64,000 nt of DNA. It comes from Psychrobacillus sp042885655 (lineage in GTDB: Bacteria > Bacillota > Bacilli > Bacillales_A > Planococcaceae). Position 1 is the first letter of the stretch, and the number at the start of each line of letters is the position of its first letter. Positions 46,552 to 55,379 of this stretch are shown here, one piece after another. The stretch lies in contig NZ_JBHVRO010000012.1 in NCBI RefSeq assembly GCF_042885655.1, positions 1 through 64,000 of the forward strand, read 5' to 3'. A program made the position numbers and the translations under genes. Under the pieces are notes generated by a model. The model did not search any database. It was not told the origin of the DNA and saw only the letters and a list, made by a program, of their open reading frames with translations.

Positions 46552-46577
46552 TTACCCTTTAATGAATAAAATTAAAC
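46552..46577 (-). promoter_or_regulatory. sigma-B-like promoter of ytxGH
   Basis: On the minus strand GTTTAA (46572-46577) and GGGTAA (46552-46557) are 14 bp apart, close to the sigma-B consensus GTTTAA, N12-15, GGGTAT. Confidence 0.7.
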
Positions 46578-46626
46578 TTCTTTCTATATAATACTATACT
46601 ACGTTTCTTTCAAATATTCTTTAAAT

Positions 46627-46662
46627 AAAAAAGCTTAATCCGAATTTGGATTAAGCTTTTTT
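46627..46662 (-). terminator. terminator of murC
   Basis: AAAAAAGCTTAATCC pairs with GGATTAAGCTTTTTT, both strands ending in T runs. Confidence 0.88.
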
Positions 46663-46720
46663 TATTTAATCAGATAAGTAATTATACATTCTTTAATTAG
46701 TTTCTGTCTAGAAACAAGTT

Positions 46721-48019
46721 TTAAACAAGCTTTTCTTCAAATGCTTGTTGGTATTTTTGAACATCTCCTGCTCCCATAAATAAAAAGACTGCATTATCAT
46801 AGTTGAGCAATTGATTTACATTTTCTTCAGTTAATATTTGACTTTCATCAATAATATCAGCTAATGTTTGAATAGTTAAGTCACCTGCATTTTCTCGCGC
46901 TGACCCAAAAATATCACATAAGAATACCTGATCTGATAGACTCAAACTCTCGCCAAATTCACTAAGAAATTTTTGTGTTCTCGTAAAAGTATGAGGTTGA
47001 AAAATAGAAATAATCTTTCTATTAGGATATTTTTGTCTTGCAGATTGAATCGTAGCCTTAATCTCTGTAGGATGATGAGCATAATCATCAATAATCATAC
47101 GATCTCCGATTACCGATTCAGTAAAACGTCTTTTAACACCTTCAAAAGTTTCTAAACCCATTTGAATAATATCCGCAGGTACATCTTCGTAATGACATAG
47201 AGAAATTACAGCTAATGAATTTAGAACTGCATGATCACCGAACAAAGGAATAGAGAAACGGTGGTAAAATTCATTGCGAACAAAAACATCAAAAGAAGTA
47301 CCTTCCGTTGTTTTTTCCAAGTTCCTTGCAGCAAAGTCATTTTGCTCGCCAAAACCATAATAAAGAACAGGGACTGGTGCTTTAATCTTTTGTAAATATG
47401 AATCATCCCCGCAAGCAATAATTCCCTTCTTCACTTGCATAGCCATCGATTGGAAAGCGTTAAACACATCTTCAATATCATGAAAATAATCTGGATGATC
47501 AAAATCGATATTTGTCATAATCGCATAGTCTGGATTGTAAGCTAAAAAATGTCGTCGATATTCACATGCTTCAAACACAAAATTTTCAGCATCCTTCATG
47601 CCTTTCCCCGTGCCATCTCCAATTAAAAACGAGGTGGGTTTGTACCCACTTAAAACATGAGAAAGCAATCCTGTTGTAGATGTTTTGCCATGTGCTCCAG
47701 TAACAGCCACTGAAGTAAACTGACTCATATAATTACCTAAAAATTCATGATATCGAATAATCGTCAAACCAAGTTCCTTCGCTCTAACTAACTCTGGATG
47801 GCTATCTGGGAATGCATTACCTGCTATAATGGTCATTCCTTCTTGAATGTTCGCTTCATCGAATAATAATACATTTATATTACGTTCATGTAATGGTTTC
47901 TCTGTGAAAAAATATTTTTCAATATCAGATCCTTGTACCTCGTTACCAACATCATGTAATATCTGTGCCAACGGGCTCATTCCAGACCCTTTAATGCCTG
48001 TAAAATGATACTTTGTCAT
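46721..48019 (-). CDS. murC: UDP-N-acetylmuramate-L-alanine ligase
   Basis: Adds the first residue of the peptidoglycan stem peptide. 432 residues from ATG 48019 (AGGAGG upstream), the B. subtilis length. ATP loop AVTGAHGKTSTT (105-116), FTGIKGSGMSPLA at the start, and DDYAHHPTEIKATI near residue 340. The gene lies downstream of sftA on the same strand. Confidence 0.97.
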   Translation of the reverse strand: MTKYHFTGIKGSGMSPLAQILHDVGNEVQGSDIEKYFFTEKPLHERNINVLLFDEANIQEGMTIIAGNAFPDSHPELVRAKELGLTIIRYHEFLGNYMSQFTSVAVTGAHGKTSTTGLLSHVLSGYKPTSFLIGDGTGKGMKDAENFVFEACEYRRHFLAYNPDYAIMTNIDFDHPDYFHDIEDVFNAFQSMAMQVKKGIIACGDDSYLQKIKAPVPVLYYGFGEQNDFAARNLEKTTEGTSFDVFVRNEFYHRFSIPLFGDHAVLNSLAVISLCHYEDVPADIIQMGLETFEGVKRRFTESVIGDRMIIDDYAHHPTEIKATIQSARQKYPNRKIISIFQPHTFTRTQKFLSEFGESLSLSDQVFLCDIFGSARENAGDLTIQTLADIIDESQILTEENVNQLLNYDNAVFLFMGAGDVQKYQQAFEEKLV

Positions 48020-48144
48020 ACTTTGTAAACCTCCTGGGATTATCCCCATTTATATGCATATTCAAATAATAAATAGATTATTCCGCCTTAGTAGACGTAT
48101 TCCCAATTATATCATTATTTAATCCTTAATATTAATAAACTATA

Positions 48145-50604
48145 TTAACTAAAAATTTGTTCTAGATTATCGTCAGTAAGTAGCACTTCTCTAGCTTTAC
48201 TTCCCTTTTGTTCTGTTATATATCCATTTTCATACATAGCATCTATTAGCCTCGCAGCTCGGTTATACCCTAGATGAAATTTGCGTTGTAATAAAGAAGT
48301 GGAAGCCGAACCCTGCTCTACGATAAACCGACATGCTTCTTCAAATAATTCATCTTGTTCTGTCACATTCTCAGCCTTTTGTAGCAATTCTTCCTGCTCA
48401 AACATATACTCTGGTGTTCCTTGAGATCTTGCATAATCGATGATATTCTCAATTTCTTCATCCGATACATATGTTCCCTGAATACGAACTGGACTTGACA
48501 TGCCATTTCCTTGGTAAAGCATATCGCCTTTACCTAACAATCTTTCTGCTCCTTGTTGGTCTAGAATAGTTCTAGAATCAATTTGGGAAGAAACTGAAAA
48601 AGCAATTCTTGTAGGAATATTTGCTTTTATAAGCCCGGTTATAACATCGACAGATGGACGTTGTGTTGCTAATACTAAATGTATGCCGCAAGCTCTTGCC
48701 TTTTGTGCGATTCGACAAATAGCATCTTCTACTTCCGTAGGTGCCATCATCATCAAATCAGCAAGCTCATCAATTACGATAACAATAAACGGAAGTTTTT
48801 GTGCAAATTGTCGCTTTTCCGTTGCAAGGGAATTGTATCGATTAATATCTCTTACGCCAATATGTGCAAATAGTTGATAGCGTCGCTCCATCTCTTCTAC
48901 TGCCCATTTTAAAGCAGCAGTTGCAGCTTTCACATCTGTAATAACCGGACTTACAAGATGAGGTATATGATTAAATGGGGCTAGTTCTACCATTTTTGGA
49001 TCGATCAATAACAGTTTAACCTCTTCAGGACTGGCTTTATAAATTAGACTTACAAGCAGTGAATTAATAAATACAGATTTCCCTGAACCTGTCGCACCTG
49101 CTATTAATCCATGTGGCATTTTACGTAAATCAAGAGTCACTGGTTTACCTGTAAGATCAAGCCCTAGCGCAGCCTCCAGAGGAGAGTCTGATTCTAGAAA
49201 AACACTCGTATTAATTACTTCAGATAAACGAACAGCTCTTGACTTACGATTCGGGATCTCAATACCAATTGAGCTTTTCCCTGGTATTGGTGCCTGAATT
49301 CGAATATCTTTTGCAGCAAGAGCAAGTTTCAAATCATCTGCTAAATTACGAATCTTGCTTACTTTTGTTCCATGCCCTACAGTTAACTCGAATTGCGTTA
49401 CTGCTGGACCTTGAAATGTCTGAATAATTTCACCAGCTACTTGGAAATGAGATAGTGCTTCCACAAGTGTTAATGCTTGCTCCTCCATCCATTCTTTATC
49501 TTCATTTTTCATTTCCGGTGGAAGTAAATAGCTAATATCTGGTCTTGTATACTCTAAGGAGCTATATTCTGGTTTTGATTCCGTTTCCTGCACTGTTATT
49601 TGGGACACGACCGGTTTTATCTCCGGCTGGTAGACCGGCATCTCTGTTACTAGTTTATTCATTTTTTCTTTATCTGATTTAAGCATTAATACATTAAAAG
49701 GTCTAATATTTTCTTTAGGTATATTTGGTTTTACTTCTGCCACTGGTTCTATAGGATTATCTTGTGCTTGTCCATCTGTAGTCTGAGATAGCAATTCTTT
49801 TTTCTCAATAGTTACTGTAGCAGGTGTCACTTTTTCTACTTCTTGTTTTGGTAATTCCGTAATTGCTAATTCCTTAAAGGTTTGTTCATTTTCTGTCACT
49901 TTACTTTCAACTGTTTCTTCCATTTTTTCTTTATCTGATTTGAGCATTAATGCATTAAACGGTCTTATATTTTCTTTAGGTATATTTGGTTTTACTTCTT
50001 CCACTGGTTCTATAGGACTGTCCTGTGCTTGTCCATCTGTATGCTGAGATAGCAAGCCTTTTTCCTCAATAGTTACTGTAGCAGTTGTCACTTTTTCTAC
50101 TTCTTGTTTTGGTAATTCCGTAATTGCTAATTCCCTAAAGGTTTGTTCATTTTCATTTTCTGTCACTTTACTTTCAATTGTTTCTTCTATTATTTTTTCT
50201 TGTTTTCTTGAAAATCCAAAAACAGGTGAAGGCACTTGAGTTGGAGTAAACGCTTTTTTACGTGTTTCTTTCACAGGAGACTCAACTATTTCTTTTTTTG
50301 GCGCACAATGTACAATTGGCTCTTGCTTTCTTTTTTGCCATAACTCCTGTGTATGAAGAGGTTTATAAGGTTGCTCATCTCTTAATTGGTTATCTTTTAC
50401 TGCTTGTCCTATATTTTTTTCTGTTTTTGGCTCACTATATATATTTTCATTTTTTTCTTCATCCGGTATTAAAGGAAAACGAAAAGGAGTTCTCGAGTTT
50501 GTACGTGTAACCAGTTCTTCATCTTGTTCTACTTCTACAATTTGTTCTTCTCTATTTTCAACATCATTTATTGCAAATAATTTTTTAAACCATTTCAAAT
50601 TCAT
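48145..50604 (-). CDS. sftA: SftA, soluble FtsK-type DNA translocase
   Basis: Moves trapped chromosome arms out of the closing septum. 819 residues from ATG 50604 (MNLKWFKKLF), with AGAAAGAGTG upstream; a GTG overlap of that site leaves some doubt. There is no N-terminal membrane domain, so it is SftA rather than SpoIIIE. The long charged linker (to about 410) carries a tandem duplication. The motor has Walker A IAGATGSGKSVF, Walker B IVIVIDELADLMM and ATQRPSVDVITG; the C-terminal winged helix RKFHLGYNRAARLIDAMYENG reads KOPS-like sites. Confidence 0.95.
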   Translation of the reverse strand: MNLKWFKKLFAINDVENREEQIVEVEQDEELVTRTNSRTPFRFPLIPDEEKNENIYSEPKTEKNIGQAVKDNQLRDEQPYKPLHTQELWQKRKQEPIVHCAPKKEIVESPVKETRKKAFTPTQVPSPVFGFSRKQEKIIEETIESKVTENENEQTFRELAITELPKQEVEKVTTATVTIEEKGLLSQHTDGQAQDSPIEPVEEVKPNIPKENIRPFNALMLKSDKEKMEETVESKVTENEQTFKELAITELPKQEVEKVTPATVTIEKKELLSQTTDGQAQDNPIEPVAEVKPNIPKENIRPFNVLMLKSDKEKMNKLVTEMPVYQPEIKPVVSQITVQETESKPEYSSLEYTRPDISYLLPPEMKNEDKEWMEEQALTLVEALSHFQVAGEIIQTFQGPAVTQFELTVGHGTKVSKIRNLADDLKLALAAKDIRIQAPIPGKSSIGIEIPNRKSRAVRLSEVINTSVFLESDSPLEAALGLDLTGKPVTLDLRKMPHGLIAGATGSGKSVFINSLLVSLIYKASPEEVKLLLIDPKMVELAPFNHIPHLVSPVITDVKAATAALKWAVEEMERRYQLFAHIGVRDINRYNSLATEKRQFAQKLPFIVIVIDELADLMMMAPTEVEDAICRIAQKARACGIHLVLATQRPSVDVITGLIKANIPTRIAFSVSSQIDSRTILDQQGAERLLGKGDMLYQGNGMSSPVRIQGTYVSDEEIENIIDYARSQGTPEYMFEQEELLQKAENVTEQDELFEEACRFIVEQGSASTSLLQRKFHLGYNRAARLIDAMYENGYITEQKGSKAREVLLTDDNLEQIFS
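49660..50180 (-). repeat. tandem duplication inside sftA
   Basis: Two direct copies with a 261-bp (87-codon) period encode LAITELPKQEVEKVT through NIPKENIRPFN and LMLKSDKEKM. They differ at scattered positions (TTDGQAQDNPIEP versus HTDGQAQDSPIEP), so the duplication is not new. It keeps the reading frame and lies in the linker, not in the motor. Confidence 0.85.
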
Positions 50605-50681
50605 CACTCTTTCTAGATAGATACTATTTATTTTAACAGTAATATCAGATGTCGTCTTTACTAAACAATAAAAACATAAGA

Positions 50682-50775
50682 AAAGCCTAGGCATCTTTTA
50701 ATTTCATCTTATCTTTACCATTTCCCTAGTGCTTCGGACTAGACATCCCCTACACTATTACCCTAGAAATGTGTG
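50682..50775 (+). repeat. divergent partial family B repeat
   Basis: TAAGAAAAGCC, CATCTTATCTTTACCATTTCC, AGTGCTTCGGAC and CACTATTACC match the left part of family B with many changes; no hairpin follows. It begins directly behind the sftA start region. Confidence 0.5.
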
Positions 50776-50883
50776 TGAAACGTGATTTGTGTTCTCCGAA
50801 GCTTATCGCTCGCGAAATAAATGAGGTGACGCTTCTCCAAACAATACAAGAAACTGCACAACCGATATGTTTCAAATTCTATA

Positions 50884-51110
50884 AGAAAAGCGCACGCTCC
50901 TTTTAAGTGCATCTTGGCTTCACTAATTCCTGAGTGCTTTGGACGAAACAGTTGCTTCACTATTACCGGTGGATTTTGACGAGTTGGAAGTGACTACGTC
51001 ACTTCCAACTCCTCATTTTCAGTCATCTTATGGCGAATGTTTGTCCGTCGCCCTCTTGGAATTCGTGCGGACATGATGCGTTTGGTTTGGCTAATTATAG
51101 AAAAAATACT
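50884..51110 (+). repeat. full copy of family B hairpin repeat
   Basis: Left end TAAGAAAAGCGCACGCTCC, CTATTACCGG, then a hairpin at 50981-51011 with perfect 14-bp arms (GAGTTGGAAGTGAC) and a TAC loop, then CAGTCATCTTATGGCGAATG and GTCCGTCGCC. It aligns with 14442-14654 on the other strand. A separate 10-bp inverted repeat AGCTTCCGAA lies at 51126-51153. Confidence 0.8.
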
Positions 51111-51282
51111 TCCCTACGTATTAAAAGCTTCCGAAGATACAATTTCGGAAGCTCTTCACTTATTTATCGAAAGATACTACCTATGTTTTCACTGGTTCCG
51201 CTTGCCATATGGATAAGCAAAAGAAAGTACCGGTTCATTATGTCGACTAACAATATTATCTTTCTTATTTGCACTGTTGATA

Positions 51283-51470
51283 GGTGCGGAAGGCGGCGAC
51301 TCCTAGGGGATTAGCAAGCAAATCAAAACCCTGGACGGAGCGCAGCAAAATTAATTTTTCCGACGAACTTAATCTTTTCTGCGACGAGTTTTGCACAGGA
51401 GCAACGGAAGCGGCTTTATGATTGCCCCCTGGAAAGCGTCCGCCTGAAGCGGAGATCAACCTGTTCATGT
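51283..51470 (+). repeat. family R repeat following family B copy
   Basis: GGCGGCGACTCCTAGG ... GGAGCGCAGC ... CCCTGGAAAGCGTCC GCCTGAAGCGG and AACCTGTTCATG. It is preceded by a GATAAGCAAAAGAAAGTA segment that also precedes the copy at 54860, so family B and family R form a composite here. The ORFs crossing it are not credible. Confidence 0.65.
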
Positions 51471-51500
51471 AATAGTAGTTTCTAGGTTACCTTTCATTCA

Positions 51501-51531
51501 AAAAAAAGCATACCAATTTGGCATGCTTTCT
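51501..51531 (-). terminator. terminator of ytpQ-ytpR
   Basis: On the minus strand AAAGCATGCC pairs with GGTATGCTTT and is followed by T. Confidence 0.8.
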
Positions 51532-51535
51532 TTCA

Positions 51536-52141
51536 TTATTTTAAAAATGAACTACCTACTTCTAAACTATCTTCCAAAATTAGTATCCCTTTAACTTCTG
51601 GTGCATTTGGTAATGCTAATTCTCTTGCGGAACAAAGCATACCGCTTGATGCAACACCGCGAAGCTCTGCATCTTTAATAATCATTCCCGAAGGCATTAC
51701 TGCCCCTACCTTTGCTACAACAACTTTTTGTCCAGCTTCTACGTTAGGTGCCCCGCAAACTATTTGTAATGTATTCTCACCAACATTTACTTGGCAAACT
51801 TTTAGCTTGTCGGCGTTTGGATGTTGTTCTAAAGATTCCACGTAACCTACAACAAACTTTGGAGAAAAATCTACAACTAATTTATATTCTACATTATTAG
51901 AAACTAGAGCTTTTTCTACTTTATTTACCAAATCCTCTGTTAAATCCACGTTTCCTTTAGCTTGAATTTCTGCATATTTACTAAATCCAAAAATATTGAT
52001 CGCTACTACTTCTTCGGATTTTGCATCTTTAACTAGCGTGACATCACCTTTTGTTTCTGTAACTACTTTTTCAATTTTTTCTGGAGTTAATTGCAGTAAT
52101 AATACATCTCCAACGCCATCTCGGTTGTAAAAAACATTCAT
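51536..52141 (-). CDS. ytpR: YtpR, tRNA-binding-domain protein
   Basis: 201 residues: an N-terminal region (about 1-90) of the kind labelled DUF4479, then an EMAP/PheT-type tRNA-binding OB fold (VVGYVESLEQHPNADKLKVC, IVCGAPNVEAGQKVVVA, SSGMLCSARELAL). It resembles the first domain of PheT but stands alone. Exact role unknown. Start codon overlaps the ytpQ stop (TAATG), so the two are translationally coupled. Confidence 0.92.
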   Translation of the reverse strand: MNVFYNRDGVGDVLLLQLTPEKIEKVVTETKGDVTLVKDAKSEEVVAINIFGFSKYAEIQAKGNVDLTEDLVNKVEKALVSNNVEYKLVVDFSPKFVVGYVESLEQHPNADKLKVCQVNVGENTLQIVCGAPNVEAGQKVVVAKVGAVMPSGMIIKDAELRGVASSGMLCSARELALPNAPEVKGILILEDSLEVGSSFLK

Positions 52142-52953
52142 TATTCTTCTTTCTCCTTCGTTACTCGATTTTTCGCTAAAATAAAAATTGGCTCTAAATC
52201 ACCATTTTCATATACAAATGATAAAGATGTGATCGGAACTGTTCCAACTGTAAAGAAATGCATCGTCATTTGAGCAAGAACATCGTACCCTGTTTCATTT
52301 CTAATATCACCAATTATCATAACATCTTGATGGGGTACTGAAATAGTCATATCTCCAACAATTATCTTTTTCATGTCTTTTAATAATGATTCATTAAGTA
52401 TTCTGCTTGCATCATAACCATCGTTATTGTTGAAAAAATAAAAAATATTACCTGCTACTTCATCTTTTTTATAGTTATTTACTAAATTTCGAACTTGAAA
52501 AAGAGCTCTTTCTCGAATTTCAGTTTCACGAATTCCCCAACTCTCTAACATTTTTTCATCAAGTAAACGATATGTTTTACCTAAATCTATTGCGTAGTAA
52601 ATTCTTGTTTCAGCTGTATGTTCTTTTATGATGAAGCGATTTCCTTCATTCGAATTTTTTGGGAAAGAGGTGGACCGTATAACCGGATAAACAGATGAGG
52701 AAGGATTAATGTCTCCCGCAATTTCCTTTTCCATTGCTTGGAAGGTTTGATGAATAGTATATACTACTTCTTCTATAGCTTGTTCTTTTTTTATTTCATA
52801 TTTCGCTAAAATCGGAGGAACAGAAATATCGATTCCTTTGTTTATCGTTTTATGTGTAAGTCGAAGTTTATTCGTTTCTCGATTATAATCATATGCAAAT
52901 GTATCTTCCGAAAGTTTTGTTTTTAATAAACGTATTAGTTCTTGAGCTTGCAT
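52141..52953 (-). CDS. ytpQ: YtpQ, DUF1444 protein
   Basis: 270 residues of conserved DUF1444, found beside ytpP and ytpR in Bacillales. YPVIRSTSFPKNSNEG and ETRIYYAIDLGKTYRLLDE are recognisable stretches. Soluble; no catalytic motif that I know. Function unknown. Confidence 0.9.
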   Translation of the reverse strand: MQAQELIRLLKTKLSEDTFAYDYNRETNKLRLTHKTINKGIDISVPPILAKYEIKKEQAIEEVVYTIHQTFQAMEKEIAGDINPSSSVYPVIRSTSFPKNSNEGNRFIIKEHTAETRIYYAIDLGKTYRLLDEKMLESWGIRETEIRERALFQVRNLVNNYKKDEVAGNIFYFFNNNDGYDASRILNESLLKDMKKIIVGDMTISVPHQDVMIIGDIRNETGYDVLAQMTMHFFTVGTVPITSLSFVYENGDLEPIFILAKNRVTKEKEE

Positions 52954-53047
52954 TCTTCACCCTCCTTTTTCAATTAAAGACTAAGCTTCTGCTTCTGCGG
53001 TTACTCGTCGCAAAAAACTCTGACTATTACCTTGGAAAGATTGGATC

Positions 53048-53067
53048 GGAATGATCCTAATCATTCC
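53048..53067. repeat. hairpin in a possible degenerate family B repeat
   Basis: GGAATGAT and ATCATTCC form an 8-bp stem. It is preceded by GACTATTACC and a TTGGA stretch, as in family B before its hairpin, but the arms are different in sequence. Confidence 0.35.
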
Positions 53068-53076
53068 TTCCCAATT

Positions 53077-53111
53077 AAAAGCATCCGAAGAAAAACAAAT
53101 TCGGATGCTTT
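53077..53111 (-). terminator. terminator of the ytpP unit
   Basis: On the minus strand AAGCATCCGAA pairs with TTCGGATGCTT and is followed by TTAATT. Confidence 0.7.
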
Positions 53112-53199
53112 GCTACTTTCTTTATATATGAATTAGCTATTTTTCTCAAGTATGATGAGCAAAAATAATATATAGTAGGGAGTTTAATTCTAGTTAAGT

Positions 53200-53511
53200 T
53201 CAGATTGTTTGCAAGAAGGACACAATTTCTTCTTTTGTTTTACGATCTTTGCTAACGAAACGCCCTTTTTCTTCCCCTTTATCAAAAACAATAAAACTAG
53301 GAATACCGAAAATATCTAATTGAATACAAAGATCAATAAATTTGTCTCGATCAACGGAAATAAATTGAAAATCTGAAAATTTTTCTTCCACTTCTCCCAT
53401 AAAAGGGTCTATGAAATGACAGTCAGGACACCAATCCGCTGTAAATTTAAAAACTACCTTATTTTCTTGTTTTAGTTTGTCGAATTGTTCAACAGAAATT
53501 AGATTCTCCAC
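53200..53511 (-). CDS. ytpP: YtpP, thioredoxin-like protein
   Basis: 103 residues with a thioredoxin fold and the active motif CPDC (28-31) in KFTADWCPDCHFIDPF in place of CGPC. Cis-proline in FGIPSFIVFD. Likely a small cytosolic disulfide reductase. It follows a lipoprotein gene by 13 bp. Confidence 0.93.
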   Translation of the reverse strand: MENLISVEQFDKLKQENKVVFKFTADWCPDCHFIDPFMGEVEEKFSDFQFISVDRDKFIDLCIQLDIFGIPSFIVFDKGEEKGRFVSKDRKTKEEIVSFLQTI

Positions 53512-53524
53512 ATATTTTCCTCCT

Positions 53525-54034
53525 TTAGTTAGTTGAAATGGATCGTACTATTTTCATCATTTGCTCTAAGTTTGAAGCAATATTAGGTTGTTTAGAAATA
53601 GTTGTAAGTTTAATGCCACCAATACTCGTGATTAATTCAAAGTTTTCTTCGCTATTTTGGATAATTGCAGCAAAACCAAATCGTCCATTTTGTTCAAACG
53701 TATTCTTTTCAACTATTTTTAATTTAGTATCAGCTATCAATAAATCATAATATAATTGACTTTCAGAAAGCTCATTTGGATTGTTAAATAATATGTATGA
53801 ATCTTTCCCTTTAGATAATATAATATTAGTTTGGTCCGATTCTTCAATTGTAAATCCACTTGGCAAAAAGATTTTCAAGTTGCCCACTTTTTCATTTGGC
53901 TTTTCAGCATCTCCTTGAAACACGATTTTCGCATTTTCAATTCCGTCTGCTGCCTGCTCTTCTACTGAAGAACAGCCTACCAATAAAATGACAGCTACCG
54001 ACACGACACAGAATCGTATCCATTTTCGGGTCAT
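53525..54034 (-). CDS. lipoprotein of unknown function
   Basis: 169 residues. A type II signal peptide with lipobox LLVGC (Cys21) shows it is anchored to the outer face of the membrane. The mature part has KVGNLKIFLPSGFTIEESD and later ITSIGGIKLTTISKQ; no known domain was recognised. Likely co-transcribed with ytpP. Confidence 0.85.
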   Translation of the reverse strand: MTRKWIRFCVVSVAVILLVGCSSVEEQAADGIENAKIVFQGDAEKPNEKVGNLKIFLPSGFTIEESDQTNIILSKGKDSYILFNNPNELSESQLYYDLLIADTKLKIVEKNTFEQNGRFGFAAIIQNSEENFELITSIGGIKLTTISKQPNIASNLEQMMKIVRSISTN

Positions 54035-54100
54035 TTACCTTCCTCCATTCAAAGCATAACTGATATATATTTTAACGATGATTTACACCACTTGCAACTA

Positions 54101-54619
54101 CTAGAATTTCTTGGAAAGTTCGTATTGGCCAATAAGTAAGAGCATAATATGTTCAAACATATCACTTCTTGTTACAAGACCATTTGTAAATACCCCAATT
54201 GCGCCTTCCCCTTGACGGATATCATTTGTATTTGTATAGACATCCATTATCGGTCCAAGTTCGAACCCCTCTTTCAACTTAGTCGCTATTTCTTTTGGTA
54301 AAGGTACACCTGCACCTGTTGCAGTAAAGACATTATCGTCATTTGTTACAAGTGCGCCCCAATTACAAATATACATGACACCATCAATTTCATTTACGCC
54401 ACCTTCTAAACCAATTCCAAATGATGCGTCTGAATTCACCATTAATTGTTTAGCACGATTAATAGCACCTTGTCTAGTTTCTTCATCGCTCATTGGCTGG
54501 CTTGATACAAGTGATGGTACTTCTTTATTTTCAAACTCCGCGTTTGGATAATATAAACTAGATATAGTGTGGACAGCTTTTGTTTTAGCTCTATTATTGG
54601 TTCCTATTAATATTTTCAA
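54101..54619 (-). CDS. DUF84 family protein, probable inosine/xanthosine triphosphatase
   Basis: 172 residues: ILIGTNNRAKTKAVHTI, SQPMSDEETRQGAINRA and FGIGLEGGV match the YjjX/DUF84 family, which removes non-canonical ITP and XTP. AFEHI-type DMFEHIMLLLI closes the fold. Activity is inferred from the family. Confidence 0.82.
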   Translation of the reverse strand: MKILIGTNNRAKTKAVHTISSLYYPNAEFENKEVPSLVSSQPMSDEETRQGAINRAKQLMVNSDASFGIGLEGGVNEIDGVMYICNWGALVTNDDNVFTATGAGVPLPKEIATKLKEGFELGPIMDVYTNTNDIRQGEGAIGVFTNGLVTRSDMFEHIMLLLIGQYELSKKF

Positions 54620-54644
54620 ACATTGTTCCTCCTATTCTAGTAAG

Positions 54645-54785
54645 AAAAGCGCAAGTCTCCTTTAAGGGCATCTTGTCTTCACCATTTCCAAAGTGCTCGG
54701 ACAAAACATTGGCTATATTATTACCGTTAGTGCTATGGATCGTGAAGTGACTGCGTCACTTCACGATCTATCTATTTTCTATATT
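54645..54785 (+). repeat. family B hairpin repeat
   Basis: TAAGAAAAGCGCAAGTCTCC, GGGCATCTTGTCTTCACC, ATTATTACCGTTAG, then a hairpin at 54739-54769 with perfect 14-bp arms (GATCGTGAAGTGAC) and a TGC loop. The right flank differs from the copies at 14 and 51 kb. Confidence 0.8.
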
Positions 54786-54859
54786 GTACACTGCTCAATA
54801 GATAAGCAAAAGAAAGTAACTCAGTTCATTGATTGGGTGACTCTCTTATTAGCACAGTT

Positions 54860-54998
54860 GATTGGAGCAAAAGGCCTCGAGTACTAGGGAATTAGTAAGC
54901 AAATCAAGTCACCCGCCTCGCTCGGACTGAAGGAAGCGGTTTGATACTTGCCTCATGGTAAGCGTCCTACCACAGCGGAAAACGACCTGTTCATGAAC
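54860..54998 (+). repeat. family R repeat following family B copy
   Basis: GAGTACTAGGGAATTAG, CCGCCTCGCTCGGACTGAAGG, then a TGGTAAGCGTCC tail and CGACCTGTTCATGAAC. Same composite order as at 50.9-51.5 kb. Confidence 0.6.
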
Positions 54999-55069
54999 AA
55001 AAAAATTACATACTTATCTTTAAGAAGAGCCAGGCAAAAAGACGTTCGGTACTTTCAAGAAGGGTAGCA

Positions 55070-55305
55070 TATGAATGCGTTGCTTTCCGCTACGGCGGAC
55101 GCTTTTCGCGGGCATGGCTTCAGCCTCCTGGGCCAACACAATGTTGGTCATGAAGGCGTCGCCTCAGGACGAGGCGCCCTTAGCCTTCCTTCCTTTCCTG
55201 CGTTCCTGCGGGGCCTTCCGCTCATGCACCTGCCGCTTCGCTTTCGGTGCAGAAAACATCTGCTATTCCCGCAGAAGTCGCCGCCTCCGCTCCAATCAAC
55301 TAGTA
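55070..55305 (-). repeat. inverted full copy of family R with hairpin module
   Basis: On the minus strand it reads like 19-180 (GGAATAGCAGATG, GCGAAGCGGCAGGTGCATGAG, GCGGAAAGC tail) but with about 65 extra bases containing GGCCAACA and GTTGGTC, flanked by GAAGGCGTCGCC. The two ORFs crossing it are artefacts of its composition. Confidence 0.8.
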
Positions 55306-55379
55306 TGTATGGGAAGATTTATAATTGCTTAGTAAGATAGTGTTATTTAAATCCTAGTTAGGGAACTGTATTTTATCCA

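Noticed and set aside
55071..55340. Overlapping plus-strand ORFs with Pro, Leu and Arg-rich products
   Set aside because: They lie wholly in a GC-rich family R repeat; the open frames follow from low stop frequency in GC-rich DNA.
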